This document shows positions 55,809 through 64,000 of a stretch of 64,000 nt of DNA, in pieces (the first letter of the stretch is position 1; each line of letters opens with the position of its first letter). Position numbers and translations under genes: made by a program. Source of the DNA: Pseudomonas urmiensis. GTDB lineage: Bacteria; Pseudomonadota; Gammaproteobacteria; Pseudomonadales; Pseudomonadaceae. The stretch is taken from NCBI RefSeq assembly GCF_014268815.2, contig NZ_JABWRE020000001.1:253001-317000 (forward strand), written 5' to 3'. The notes beneath the pieces were generated by a model. It had not been told where the DNA came from, ran no database searches, and saw only the letters and a program-made list of their open reading frames with translations.

Positions 55809-57401
55809 TCAGTCGACGCTCACACCGGAAAACGCATTGCGCCCAAACGGGCTGACCTTGAAGTCGTGCACCCTGGCGCTGATCGGCTGGTTGACCGTGG
55901 AGTGCGCCACCGGTGTAATCGGCACCTGTTGCTTGAGCCGCTGCTGGGCCTGCTGGTAAAGCGCGCTGCGTTGTTCGCGATCGGTGACCTGCTTGGCCTG
56001 CTGGACCAACTGGTCATACTGCTGATCGCACCACAGCGAGTAGTTGTTGCTGCCAATCGCGCCACAGCTATAGAGGGTGCCAAGCCAGTTGTCCGGGTCG
56101 CCGTTGTCACCAGTCCAGCCGATCAGGGCGATGTCGTGCTCGCCACTTTTCATGCGCTTGAGGTACTCGCCCCACTCGTAGCTGACGATGCGCACCTTGA
56201 AGCCGAGCTTGCTCCAGTCGGCCTGGAGCATCTCGGCCATCAGCTTGGCGTTGGGGTTGTAGGGGCGTTGTACCGGCATCGCCCAGAGGGTGATCTCGGT
56301 GCCTTCCTTGACCCCTGCCTGTTTGAGCAGCGCCTTGGCTTTCTCGGGGTCGTAGGGTTGGTCCTTGAGGGTGTCGTCATAGGACCACTGGGTCGGCGGC
56401 ATGGCATTGACCGCCAGTTGCCCGGCGTCCTGGTACACCGCCTGGATGATCGCCGGCTTGTTCACTGCCATGTCCATCGCCTGGCGCACCTGCAGCTGGT
56501 CGAACGGCGCATGGCGGGTGTTGTAGGCGATGTAGCCGAGGTTGAAGCCTGGCTTGCTCAGCACCTGCAGTTGCTTGTCGGTCTTGAGCTTGGGCAGATC
56601 AGCGGGGCGCGGGTGCAGGGTCACCTGGCATTCATTGCGCCGCAGCTTCTGGATGCGCACCGACGGGTCGATGTTGATCGAGAAGATCAGGTTGTCGATC
56701 TTCACGTCCTCGGGCTTCCAGTAGTCCTGGTTGCCCTTGTAGCGGATCTGCGAGTCCTTCTGGTAACGCTGGAATACGAAGGGGCCGGTGCCAATCGGTT
56801 TTTGATTGATGTCGCTGGGTTTGCCCGCCGCCAGCAGATGGTCGGCGTACTCGGCGGAGAGAATCGCGGCGAAGCTCATTGCCAGGTTCTGGATGAACGC
56901 GGCGTCGACGTTGTTGAGGGTGAATACCACGGTCATTGGATCGGTTTTTTCGACCTTGGCGATGGTCTTGTCCAACCCCATGCTGACGAAGTACGGGAAC
57001 TCGGTGGGGTAGGCTTTGCGCAAGGGTTGCTGTTTGTCGAGCATGCGCTGGAAGGTGAACAGCACGTCGTCGGCATTGAAGTCTCGGGTCGGCGTGAACG
57101 TCTGGTTGCTGTGGAATTTCACCCCAGGGCGCAGGTGGAAGGTGTATTGCAGGCCGTCCGCCGAGACCTGCCATTTCTCGGCAAGGGCTGGCTGCACCGC
57201 AGTGGCGCCGCGCTCGAATTCGACCAGGCGGTTATAGATCGGCTCGGCGGCATCGTTGTCGGTGGCGCTGGTGTATTGGGCGGTGTCGAAACCGGCCGGG
57301 CTACCTTCGGAGCAGAACACCAGGTTGTTGGCCTGGCTGAGTGGGGCCTGGGTCAGTAAGCCCAGGCCAAGCACAACGGAACACAGCGGAATCTGGCGCA
57401 T
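55809..57401 (-). CDS. Dipeptide-type substrate-binding protein (DppA paralogue 2)
   Basis: An SBP_bac_5 protein of 530 residues with signal peptide MRQIPLCSVVLGLGLLTQAP(LSQA) and the motifs LVFCSEGSPAGFDTAQYTSA, YTFHLRPGVKFHSN and YNPNAKLMAEMLQADWSKLGF. It is clearly close to the gene at 57615, sharing long stretches such as EITLWAMPVQRPYNPNAKLM, so the two arose by tandem duplication. It probably delivers a different range of peptides to DppBCDF. A REP hairpin lies between it and opdP. Confidence 0.9.
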   Translation of the reverse strand: MRQIPLCSVVLGLGLLTQAPLSQANNLVFCSEGSPAGFDTAQYTSATDNDAAEPIYNRLVEFERGATAVQPALAEKWQVSADGLQYTFHLRPGVKFHSNQTFTPTRDFNADDVLFTFQRMLDKQQPLRKAYPTEFPYFVSMGLDKTIAKVEKTDPMTVVFTLNNVDAAFIQNLAMSFAAILSAEYADHLLAAGKPSDINQKPIGTGPFVFQRYQKDSQIRYKGNQDYWKPEDVKIDNLIFSINIDPSVRIQKLRRNECQVTLHPRPADLPKLKTDKQLQVLSKPGFNLGYIAYNTRHAPFDQLQVRQAMDMAVNKPAIIQAVYQDAGQLAVNAMPPTQWSYDDTLKDQPYDPEKAKALLKQAGVKEGTEITLWAMPVQRPYNPNAKLMAEMLQADWSKLGFKVRIVSYEWGEYLKRMKSGEHDIALIGWTGDNGDPDNWLGTLYSCGAIGSNNYSLWCDQQYDQLVQQAKQVTDREQRSALYQQAQQRLKQQVPITPVAHSTVNQPISARVHDFKVSPFGRNAFSGVSVD

Positions 57402-57614
57402 GGCAAGTCCTTTTCCTGATCGATGTCAGCTGCAGCAGGGATGAATGACGGCAACAGAAACCCGTTCCTGACGGTACGGCCGTCAGGAAGGGGATGACAG
57501 GTTGCGAATTCGCTTATTGCTGCGGGAAATTTCCGATAGCTCGCGACGAAGCGTCTGATGAACTATCGACAGCCCGAGCCCACCACGCCGATCAGGCGAG
57601 AGGGGCAGGCGGGT

Positions 57615-59240
57615 CTATTTCTCCACGCTCACGCCGTAGAAGGCGTTCAAGGCGAAGGGGCTGATCTTGAAGTCCTTAACCTTGGCGCTCATGGGCTGGT
57701 ACACGGTGGAGTGGGCGATCGGGGTGATCGGCACCTGCTCCTTGAGGATGTGCTGCGCTTGCTTGTACAGCTCGGTGCGCTTGGCCTGGTCGGAGGTGGC
57801 CTTGGCTTGCTTGATCAGGTCGTCGTAGGGTTTGTAGCACCACTTGGAGAAGTTGTTGCCGTCGATCGCATCGCAACCGTAGAGGGTGCCCAGCCAGTTG
57901 TCCGGGTCCCCATTGTCACCGCTCCAGCCAATCAACATGGCGCCTTGCTCGCCGCCCTTGGAGCGCTTGATGTACTCGCCCCACTCATAGCTGACGATCT
58001 TGGCCTTGATGCCGATCTTGGCCCAGTCCGATTGCAGCATCTCGGCCATCAACTTGGCGTTGGGGTTGTATGGGCGCTGGACTGGCATGGCCCACAGGGT
58101 GATCTCGGTGCCTTCCTTGATCCCGGCCTCCTTGAGCAGCTGCTTGGCTTTTTCCGGGTCGTACTTGGCGTCCTTGATGCTGGTGTCGTAGGACCACTGG
58201 GTCGGCGGCATGGCGTTGACTGCCAACTGGCCGGCGCCCTGGTACACCGAATCGATGATCTGCTGTTTGTTGACCGCCATGTCCAGCGCTTCACGCACCT
58301 TGAGCTGGGCCATCGGGTTGGGCTGGTTGCTGCCCTTGATCTGGTCCATCACGTTGTAGGCGATGTAGCCGAGGTTAAAGCCGGCCTGTTGCGGCATTTG
58401 CAGGTTTTTGTCGGCCTTTAGCGGTTCGATATCGGCAGGGCGCGGGAACAGGGTGACCTGGCACTCGTTCTTCTTGAGTTTTTGCATGCGCACCGAGGCG
58501 TCGGTGGTGATGGCGAAGATCAGGTTGTCGATCTTCACGTCCTCAGGCTTCCAGTAGTCCTTGTTGCCCTTGAAACGAATCTGCGCGTCTTTCTGGTACT
58601 TGCTGAACACGAACGGGCCGGTGCCGATCGGCTTCTGGTTGATCTCGGCGGCCTTGCCGTCCTTGAGCAACTGGGCGGCGTACTCGGCCGACTGGATCGA
58701 GGCAAAGCTCATGGCCAGGTTCTGGATGAACGCTGCGTCAACCTGATTGAGGTTGAAGCGCACGGTGTGCTCATCGACTTTCTCGACCTTGGCGATGTTG
58801 CTGTCCATGCCCATGTCGGTGAAGTACGGGAATTCGGTGGGGTAGGCTTTGCGGAACGGGTCGTTCTTGTCGAGCATGCGGTTGAAGGTGAACAGCACGT
58901 CGTCGGCATTGAATGGGCGGCTGGGCTTGAAGTAATCGGTAGTGTGGAACTTGACCCCTTCACGCAGGTGGAAGGTGTAGGTCTTGCCGTCGTCGGAGAC
59001 GTCCCACTGGGTGGCCAACCCGGGGATCACCGCGGTGCCGCCGCGTTCGAACTGGGTCAGGCGGTTGAACACGGTCTCGGCCGAGGCGTCGAAGTCGGTT
59101 CCGGTGGTGTACTGCCCTGGGTCGAAACCGGCTGGGCTGCCTTCGGAGCAGAACACCAGGTTACTTGCAGCGAGGGCAGACGGTGCGCTGGCAAGCAAGC
59201 CTGCGCCGACCAGGAACGGAATGACTGCGTGTTTGAGCAT
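57615..59240 (-). CDS. Dipeptide-type substrate-binding protein (DppA paralogue 3)
   Basis: An SBP_bac_5 protein of 541 residues, first gene of the dpp locus in reading direction. It has a signal peptide (VIPFLVGAGLLASAPSALAA) and the motifs LVFCSEGSPAGFDPGQYTTG, YTFHLREGVKFHTTDYFKPS and FNADDVLFTFNRMLDK. It is closest to the gene at 55809. The 213-base gap between them has no gene. The locus promoter probably lies in 59241-59400. Confidence 0.9.
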   Translation of the reverse strand: MLKHAVIPFLVGAGLLASAPSALAASNLVFCSEGSPAGFDPGQYTTGTDFDASAETVFNRLTQFERGGTAVIPGLATQWDVSDDGKTYTFHLREGVKFHTTDYFKPSRPFNADDVLFTFNRMLDKNDPFRKAYPTEFPYFTDMGMDSNIAKVEKVDEHTVRFNLNQVDAAFIQNLAMSFASIQSAEYAAQLLKDGKAAEINQKPIGTGPFVFSKYQKDAQIRFKGNKDYWKPEDVKIDNLIFAITTDASVRMQKLKKNECQVTLFPRPADIEPLKADKNLQMPQQAGFNLGYIAYNVMDQIKGSNQPNPMAQLKVREALDMAVNKQQIIDSVYQGAGQLAVNAMPPTQWSYDTSIKDAKYDPEKAKQLLKEAGIKEGTEITLWAMPVQRPYNPNAKLMAEMLQSDWAKIGIKAKIVSYEWGEYIKRSKGGEQGAMLIGWSGDNGDPDNWLGTLYGCDAIDGNNFSKWCYKPYDDLIKQAKATSDQAKRTELYKQAQHILKEQVPITPIAHSTVYQPMSAKVKDFKISPFALNAFYGVSVEK

Positions 59241-59311
59241 GGTGGCCTCATTGTTGTCATTTTTGGATTTGAGGTGGCCTCGTGAGCCGACCTGCGGATA
59301 CTAATGCAGGG

Positions 59312-59331
59312 GGTGTTTCCAATGCAACACC
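59312..59331. repeat. Inverted repeat, candidate operator for dpp
   Basis: ggtgtttccaatgcaacacc has six-base arms (ggtgtt / aacacc) around eight bases, about 72-91 bases before the first dpp binding-protein gene. It could be a repressor site such as that for a PsdR-like regulator; this is only a positional guess. Confidence 0.35.
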
Positions 59332-59604
59332 ATGAAGGATAGCTGGCGTCAAAAAAGTGGTACGGGCGTACATCAATGTCGCATCGATGTAAGTTTCGCC
59401 GAAGTTGATCGTTTGCGAGGGGGTAATGCTGGCATTTTGCCGAATATTTCGAGGGCAGAATGCAATAGGGATGCACCCTAAAGGTGCGTAGGAAGGATCT
59501 TTAAAACTCTGTAAGCAGGCCCTTTGCGACCATTGCTTTAGGGGCGGTGCCTTAACAAGCCCCTCCCCCAGGGTTCAGCACTTCTCTTCAGAACAGCGCT
59601 AACC

Positions 59605-59630
59605 CTGTGGGAGCGGGTTTACCCGCGAAG
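59605..59630. repeat. Single REP element
   Basis: ctgtgggagcgggtttaccc followed by gcgaag is a REP core with the loop sequence ttta instead of the common ttgc. Confidence 0.7.
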
Positions 59631-59671
59631 GGCTGCACAGCAGCCCCAAAAAATACCAAAGACTCAGCCGA

Positions 59672-60388
59672 TCAAGGCATCTGCACTTCGATCAAGCCAT
59701 CGGCGTTCATGCTGACTTCACTGGTCCCCGCTTCGATATCCGGTGCCGGCGCCGCCTCGTCAGCACCCATCGCTTTCATCGCCATCGGCGCGCTGCGCAG
59801 GTACGGGCGGGGATAGCCACTGCTATTGAGGTTCAGGTTGACCACTTTATAGCCTTTGCCGCCAAGCGCTTCGGTGGCCAGTTGTGCGCGAGCCTTGAAG
59901 GCGTTGACCGCATCCTTGAGCAGCTCGTCCTCGCTGGTCTTGCGGGTGTTCGGCGCGATGGAGAAGTCCATGCCGCCCATCTTCAGCTCTTGCAGCAAAT
60001 CGCCGGTGAGTTTGGACAGGGCCGGGAAGTCGGCGCTTTCCAGGCGCAGCTCGGCGCGTTCGCGCCAGCCGGTGATCTTCTGGCCTTTGCTGTCATACAC
60101 CGGGTAGCTGTTGCGGCTGCCCTGGCTGATCTTCACTTCCTTGACCTGGCGGGCCTGTTGCACGGCCTTGTTCATGGTCTCGGTGATCTCCTTGGCCAGC
60201 TTGCCCGGGTCGCTGTTCTGGGCTTCGCTGTACAGGGTCACGACCATCAGGTCGCGGGCAACTTCCTTGCTCACTTCAGCGCGCAGCGACACCTGGTTGT
60301 AACGCGGCTCATCGGCTGCCAATGCAGGCAGGCTGGCCAGCAGGCCGCAGGACAGGATCAGGGCAGTGCCGCGACGAGGGATTTGCAT
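59672..60388 (-). CDS. SIMPL-domain (DUF541) periplasmic protein
   Basis: A 238-residue protein with a signal peptide (MQIPRRGTALILSCGLLASL, ending near ALAADEP) and a SIMPL domain (about 28-220) with YNQVSLRAEVSKEVARDLMVVTLYSEAQ and KISQGSRNSYPVYDSKGQKITGWRERAEL split by helices. Such proteins form ring-like assemblies in the envelope, with reported links to oxidative stress, but the role is unclear. The start at 60388 follows AAGGAG. It is divergent from roxS, next to which it is also found in P. aeruginosa as I recall. Confidence 0.88.
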   Translation of the reverse strand: MQIPRRGTALILSCGLLASLPALAADEPRYNQVSLRAEVSKEVARDLMVVTLYSEAQNSDPGKLAKEITETMNKAVQQARQVKEVKISQGSRNSYPVYDSKGQKITGWRERAELRLESADFPALSKLTGDLLQELKMGGMDFSIAPNTRKTSEDELLKDAVNAFKARAQLATEALGGKGYKVVNLNLNSSGYPRPYLRSAPMAMKAMGADEAAPAPDIEAGTSEVSMNADGLIEVQMP

Positions 60389-60591
60389 GAGTGACTCCTT
60401 GGCGAATTGAAGGCGTGGAGATTGGCGTTCCATTCCACGCATGGCCCATCAGACCGGCAACAGTGTAGTGGGTTCACAAATGCCATCATCAACCTGTGAC
60501 AAAGTGTGGCGCTTTGCCGCATCACTGCAGCGAGGGGCCCGGCTTCGGTATACTCCAGCCGATTTTCCTGGAGCACTCATCAGGAGAGCTC

Positions 60592-61851
60592 ATGCTCGCT
60601 GCCGCACAACCGCTGTCCGCTACTCGTCAGAACCTCTGGCGCCTGACCGTCATTCGCGTGCTGGTCCTGGCCGCTCAAGCAGGCTCGGTAGGTGTTGCCT
60701 ACTGGACCGAACTGCTACCGCTGCCCTGGCTGTCGCTGGTGGTAACGCTCGCCCTGTCTTCGCTGCTGTGTGCCTTCACCGCCTTGCGCTTGCGCCTGTC
60801 GTTGCCGGTCACCGAGCTTGAATACGCCTTCCAGCTGGCCTGCGACTTATTTATCCACAGTGTCTTGTTGTACTACTCCGGGGGCTCGACCAACCCGTTC
60901 GTGTCCTATTACCTGGTGCCGCTGGCGATCGCTGCGGTGACCTTGCCGTGGATCTACTCGCTGGTGCTTTCAGGCCTCGCCCTGGTGGCCTACAGCCTGT
61001 TGCTGGTGCAGTTCTACCCGCTGGAAACCTTGCCGCTGGCGCGCGACAAGATGCAGGTCTATGGCATGTGGCTGAGCATCGCCCTGGCCGCAGCGGTGAT
61101 TACCTTCTTTGCCGCGCGCATGGCCGAAGAGCTGCGCCGCCAGGAGCAACTGCGCAGTGAGCGCCGCGAAGAAAGCCTGCGAGACGAGCAACTGTTGGCG
61201 GTCGCCACCCAGGCGGCCGGCGCTGCCCACGAGCTGGGTACGCCGCTGTCGACCATGAGCGTGCTGCTCAACGAGATGCGCCAGGATCACCACGACGCCC
61301 AGTTGCAGGAAGACCTCGCCGTGCTGCAGGATCAGGTCAAACTGTGCAAGCAGACCCTGCAGCAGCTGGTGCGCGCCGCCGAGGCCAATCGGCGCATGGC
61401 CATCGTCAAGCAAGATGTCACCGCCTGGCTGGACGAAGCACTCAACCGCTGGCACCTGATGCGCCCGGAAGCCAGCTACCGCTTCCAGCGCTTGCAAGAT
61501 GGCCAGGTCCCGCAGCTGACGCCACCGCCGGACCTCACCCAGGCCCTGTTGAACCTGTTGAACAATGCCGCCGATGCCTGCCCGGATGACTTGGAAGTGC
61601 GCCTGGACTGGGACGACCAGGACATCATTATCAGCATCCGCGACCATGGCCCGGGGATTCCCCCGGCCATTGCCGAGGCAATCGGCAAACCCTTCTTTAC
61701 CACCAAGGGCAAGGGCTTCGGCCTTGGCCTGTTCCTGAGCAAGGCCAGCGTGACCCGTGCGGGCGGCTCGGTGAAACTCTATAGTCATGAGCAGGGCGGC
61801 ACCCTTACCGAGCTGCGCCTGCCCTATGGCAAGCGAGGAGATGAACGATGA
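60592..61851 (+). CDS. roxS: Redox-sensing histidine kinase RoxS (RegB/PrrB type)
   Basis: RoxS is the membrane kinase that senses the state of the respiratory chain and, with RoxR, controls terminal oxidases and cyanide-insensitive respiration. The 419-residue protein has about six membrane helices in residues 15-175, the quinone-linked motif GGSTNPF (97-103), the H-box AAGAAHELGTPLSTM with H213, a cysteine C252 (LCKQTL) 39 residues later, which corresponds to the redox cysteine of RegB, and an ATPase domain (NLLNNAADACP, DHGPGIPP, GFGLGLFLSK). RBS CAGGAGAG precedes the ATG at 60592. A TATACT box lies at 60549-60554. It overlaps roxR by four bases. Confidence 0.93.
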   Translation: MLAAAQPLSATRQNLWRLTVIRVLVLAAQAGSVGVAYWTELLPLPWLSLVVTLALSSLLCAFTALRLRLSLPVTELEYAFQLACDLFIHSVLLYYSGGSTNPFVSYYLVPLAIAAVTLPWIYSLVLSGLALVAYSLLLVQFYPLETLPLARDKMQVYGMWLSIALAAAVITFFAARMAEELRRQEQLRSERREESLRDEQLLAVATQAAGAAHELGTPLSTMSVLLNEMRQDHHDAQLQEDLAVLQDQVKLCKQTLQQLVRAAEANRRMAIVKQDVTAWLDEALNRWHLMRPEASYRFQRLQDGQVPQLTPPPDLTQALLNLLNNAADACPDDLEVRLDWDDQDIIISIRDHGPGIPPAIAEAIGKPFFTTKGKGFGLGLFLSKASVTRAGGSVKLYSHEQGGTLTELRLPYGKRGDER

Positions 61852-62408
61852 GCGATGAAATTCAGGTTGAAGGCGAAGAGCTGCCGCATTTGTTGCTGGT
61901 AGACGATGACGCCACCTTCACTCGGGTCATGTCCCGTGCCATGAGCCGCCGCGGGTTCCGCGTGAGCACCGCATCCTCCGCTGAGGAGGGCTTGGTCCTG
62001 GCCCAGAACGACCTGCCGGACTACGCCGCGCTGGACCTGAAAATGGACGGCGACTCAGGGCTGGTGCTGCTGCCCAAGCTGCTGGAGATGGATCCGGAAA
62101 TGCGCGTGGTGATCCTCACCGGTTACTCGAGCATCGCCACGGCAGTCGAGGCGATCAAGCGTGGCGCCTGCAACTACCTGTGCAAGCCGGCCGATGCCGA
62201 TGATGTGCTGGCGGCGTTGCTGTCTGAGCATGCCGACCTGGATTCGCTGGTGCCGGAGAACCCGATGTCGGTGGATCGCCTGCAGTGGGAGCACATCCAG
62301 CGCGTGCTGGGTGAGCACGAGGGCAATATCTCTGCCACCGCACGAGCGCTGGGCATGCACCGGCGCACGTTGCAGCGCAAGCTGCAAAAGCGCCCGGTTC
62401 GCCGCTGA
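61848..62408 (+). CDS. roxR: Response regulator RoxR (RegA/PrrA type)
   Basis: The cognate regulator of RoxS. The 186-residue protein has a receiver domain (LLLVDDDATFTRVMSRAM, phospho-acceptor D63 in YAALDLKMDGDSG, and LTGYSSIATAVEAIKRGA) and a C-terminal Fis-type helix-turn-helix (VLGEHEGNISATARALGMHRRTLQRKL). It overlaps roxS by four bases, so the two are translated together. Confidence 0.94.
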   Translation: MSDEIQVEGEELPHLLLVDDDATFTRVMSRAMSRRGFRVSTASSAEEGLVLAQNDLPDYAALDLKMDGDSGLVLLPKLLEMDPEMRVVILTGYSSIATAVEAIKRGACNYLCKPADADDVLAALLSEHADLDSLVPENPMSVDRLQWEHIQRVLGEHEGNISATARALGMHRRTLQRKLQKRPVRR

Positions 62409-62422
62409 GTGCGGATAGCTTG

Positions 62423-62463
62423 GATCGGTTTGCAGAGGGCCTTGTCCCGCCTGCAAGCCGATC
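62423..62463. repeat. Hairpin downstream of roxR
   Basis: gatcggtttgca and tgcaagccgatc form a 12-bp stem with one G-U pair, 15 bases after the roxR stop. There is no T-run, so it may be a transcript-stabilising or rho-linked end rather than a classical terminator. Confidence 0.5.
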
Positions 62464-62583
62464 AGGTGCCACAAAACCAGCCGAATCTGAAGGATATTTC
62501 CTTTTATTGCAGGCAAATGCCCGCACCTTGCGCAGCTCGCGTATCATTAGCGCCCTAACGGCAACCCCTAGGACCGCTCGCGA

Positions 62584-63525
62584 ATGCTCGCCCTTCTCAT
62601 CCAGACGCTGAACATCACCGCACCGGTGTTCGCCATGCTGTTCATGGGCGTATTCCTCAAGCGCATCCGCCTGATCGACGATAACTTCAGCAAGGTCGCC
62701 TCTTCGCTGGTGTTCAACGTCTGCATGCCTGCCTTGCTGTTTCTTGGTATTTACCACGCCGACCTGCAAGCAGCGATCAAACCTGGTGTCATCCTCTATT
62801 TCATCGCCGTTACCCTGGTCGGCTTCGCCATGGCTTGGGGCCTGGCTATCTGGCGGGCGCCGCTGGCCGAGCGCGGCATCTATACCCAAGGCGCATTTCG
62901 CGGCAACAACGGCGTGATCGGGCTGGCCCTGGCCGCCAGCCTCTACGGCGACTACGGCATCTCGCTGGGCGCGGTGCTCGCGGGCCTGGTGATCCTCATG
63001 TACAACTCGCTGTCGGCGGTGGTGCTGGCGGTGTACAGCCCGGACCTCAAGTCCGATCCGTGGAGCATCTGCAAGAACATCTTCAGCAACCCGCTGATCA
63101 TCAGCGTGTTGCTGGCAACGCCGATGGCCTACGCCCAGGTGCCACTGCCCAACTGGCTGCTGACCTCCGGGGACTATCTGGCGCAGATGACCCTGCCGCT
63201 GGCGCTGATCTGCATTGGCGGCACCTTGTCGCTGGCGGCGCTGCGCGACAGTGGCAAGCTGGCCATCGACGCCAGCCTGGTGAAGATGGTCTGGCTGCCG
63301 CTGGTGGGCACCTTGGGCGCCTGGCTGTGTGGGTTCCGCGGTGCCGAACTGGGCATCCTGTTCCTGTACATCGGCAGCCCCACGGCTGCGGCCAGTTATG
63401 TCATGGCGCGCGCAGCCAATGGCAACCATGAGTTGGCGGCGTCGATCATCGTGATCACCACGCTAATGGCGGCGATCACCACCAATATCGGCATCTTTAT
63501 CTTGCAGTGGGGCGGATGGATCTAG
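62584..63525 (+). CDS. AEC-family transporter (auxin efflux carrier type)
   Basis: An inner-membrane secondary carrier of 313 residues with about ten helices. It opens with LLIQTLNITAPVFAMLFMGVFLKRIRLID and shows the split-helix features of the family (GAFRGNNGVIGLALAASLYG; SPTAAASYVMARAANGN). Bacterial AEC members export or import small carboxylates such as malonate or malate; the substrate here is not known. It is monocistronic as far as seen; the next gene starts 53 bases later. Confidence 0.88.
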   Translation: MLALLIQTLNITAPVFAMLFMGVFLKRIRLIDDNFSKVASSLVFNVCMPALLFLGIYHADLQAAIKPGVILYFIAVTLVGFAMAWGLAIWRAPLAERGIYTQGAFRGNNGVIGLALAASLYGDYGISLGAVLAGLVILMYNSLSAVVLAVYSPDLKSDPWSICKNIFSNPLIISVLLATPMAYAQVPLPNWLLTSGDYLAQMTLPLALICIGGTLSLAALRDSGKLAIDASLVKMVWLPLVGTLGAWLCGFRGAELGILFLYIGSPTAAASYVMARAANGNHELAASIIVITTLMAAITTNIGIFILQWGGWI

Positions 63526-63578
63526 ATCCTGACTGCAAACAACTCCAATAACACTGCCTCCTGACCAAAGGACACTTC

Positions 63579-64000
63579 ATGCAAGACCAGAACACGCCTG
63601 AGCGGTTACAGCGCGGGCTGAAAAACCGCCATATCCAGCTGATCGCGCTGGGCGGGGCGATCGGTACCGGGCTGTTCCTGGGCATCGCCCAGACCATCCA
63701 GCTGGCCGGTCCGTCCGTTTTGCTGGGCTATGCCATCGCTGGCCTGATGGCCTTCTTCATCATGCGCCAACTCGGCGAGATGGTGGTCGAAGAGCCCGTC
63801 GCCGGCAGCTTCAGCCATTTTGCCCACAAGTACTGGAGTGAGTTCGCCGGGTTCGTCTCTGGTTGGAACTACTGGGTGGTGTATGTGCTGGTGGGTATGG
63901 CCGAGCTGACTGCCGTGGGCATCTATGTGCAGTATTGGTGGCCAGACTTCCCCACCTGGGCCACGGCCGCGATCTTCTTCGTCGCAATCAACCTGATCAA
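63579..64000 (+). CDS. Aromatic amino acid permease, PheP/AroP-like (3' end outside window)
   Basis: The first 140 residues of an APC-superfamily amino acid permease. The opening RGLKNRHIQLIALGGAIGTGLFLG, followed by MRQLGEMVVEEPVAGSF and GWNYWVVYVLVGMAELTA, is very close to E. coli PheP and AroP as I remember them, so phenylalanine or aromatic amino acids are the likely substrates. Start ATG at 63579 follows AAAGGACACTTC. The gene runs past base 64000, so the substrate-determining later helices are not seen. Confidence 0.87.
   Translation, partial: MQDQNTPERLQRGLKNRHIQLIALGGAIGTGLFLGIAQTIQLAGPSVLLGYAIAGLMAFFIMRQLGEMVVEEPVAGSFSHFAHKYWSEFAGFVSGWNYWVVYVLVGMAELTAVGIYVQYWWPDFPTWATAAIFFVAINLI

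Larger units (their letters stand above)
59241..59671. other. Intergenic region upstream of the dpp locus
   Basis: About 430 bases between the first dpp binding-protein gene and the end of the SIMPL-domain gene, both on the minus strand. It contains an inverted repeat (59312-59331) in the likely dpp promoter area, a REP copy (59605-59630) and a short gggctgc / gcagccc hairpin at 59630-59646. No gene is seen. Confidence 0.6.

Noticed and set aside
59630..59660. Terminator for the SIMPL-domain gene
   Set aside because: On the minus strand the T-run comes before the hairpin, not after it, so it does not have terminator polarity.
1..64000. CRISPR arrays, tRNA or rRNA genes, insertion sequences, prophage or defence islands
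   Set aside because: None was found on reading: there are no regularly spaced direct repeats, no cloverleaf-type segments noticed, and no transposase, integrase or phage gene products.

Overview
The window is chromosomal DNA of a fluorescent Pseudomonas, most likely of the P. putida group. The evidence is high GC with strong third-position G/C bias, GTG and TTG starts, many 'gcgggcttgccccgcgat' REP palindromes, and a gene order (secDF-suhB-trmJ-cysE-isc-ndk-rlmN-pilF-rodZ-ispG-hisS-yfgM-bamB-der, then piu, speC, fecIRA, opuC, prfC, dpp, roxSR) that I recall as Pseudomonas synteny. No rRNA, tRNA, CRISPR array, prophage or insertion sequence was seen.

Region by region. (1) 1-3188: the end of secD, secF, and a glycine-zipper envelope protein. 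(2) 3404-5947: suhB on the minus strand, then trmJ and cysE. (3) 6043-11648: the complete housekeeping Fe-S assembly operon iscRSUA-hscBA-fdx-iscX behind an IscR-type promoter. (4) 11687-20971: ndk, rlmN, pilF, rodZ, ispG, hisS, yfgM, bamB and der, a core block for translation, envelope and isoprenoid functions. (5) 21194-23121: an overlapping aminotransferase/omega-amidase pair, probably for methionine salvage. (6) 23260-29870: an iron-starvation cluster with a PepSY-flavodoxin-reductase fusion (piuB), a TonB receptor (piuA), the iron(II) hydroxylase piuC and a Sel1-repeat protein, with Fur-like sites between piuA and piuC. (7) 29924-31264: two unrecognised ~175-residue soluble proteins with a beta-trefoil-like look, lying between otherwise conserved neighbours; this is the accessory part of the window and the best candidate for something undescribed. 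(8) 31367-32530: speC, ornithine decarboxylase. (9) 33216-37216: fecI-fecR-fecA, a cell-surface-signalling iron citrate system. (10) 37289-41154: a small secreted protein and the opuC-type osmoprotectant ABC operon. (11) 41683-43266: prfC. (12) 43357-47160: an orphan polyamine-type binding protein, a cupin, an amine-oxidase-like flavoprotein and an AraC regulator with an NTF2-like domain. (13) 47454-48510: a membrane protein behind a sigma-54-like promoter and a 24-residue membrane peptide. (14) 48555-59240: the dipeptide uptake locus dppBCDF with three binding proteins and an OprD-family porin. (15) 59672-64000: a SIMPL-domain protein, the redox two-component system roxSR, an AEC transporter and the start of an aromatic amino acid permease.

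Much of the window deals with iron and redox: Fe-S assembly under IscR, ferric siderophore and citrate uptake under Fur and FecI/FecR, and redox sensing by RoxS, which keeps the GGxxNPF motif and a cysteine 39 residues after the phospho-histidine. Nutrient scavenging (peptides, polyamines, betaines) fills the right half. Most of the content is ordinary core genome. The points worth a second look are the two-gene insertion at 29924-31264, the overlap of the isc terminator with the ndk promoter, the opuC leader, the AraC/NTF2 fusion and the composition of the dpp locus.
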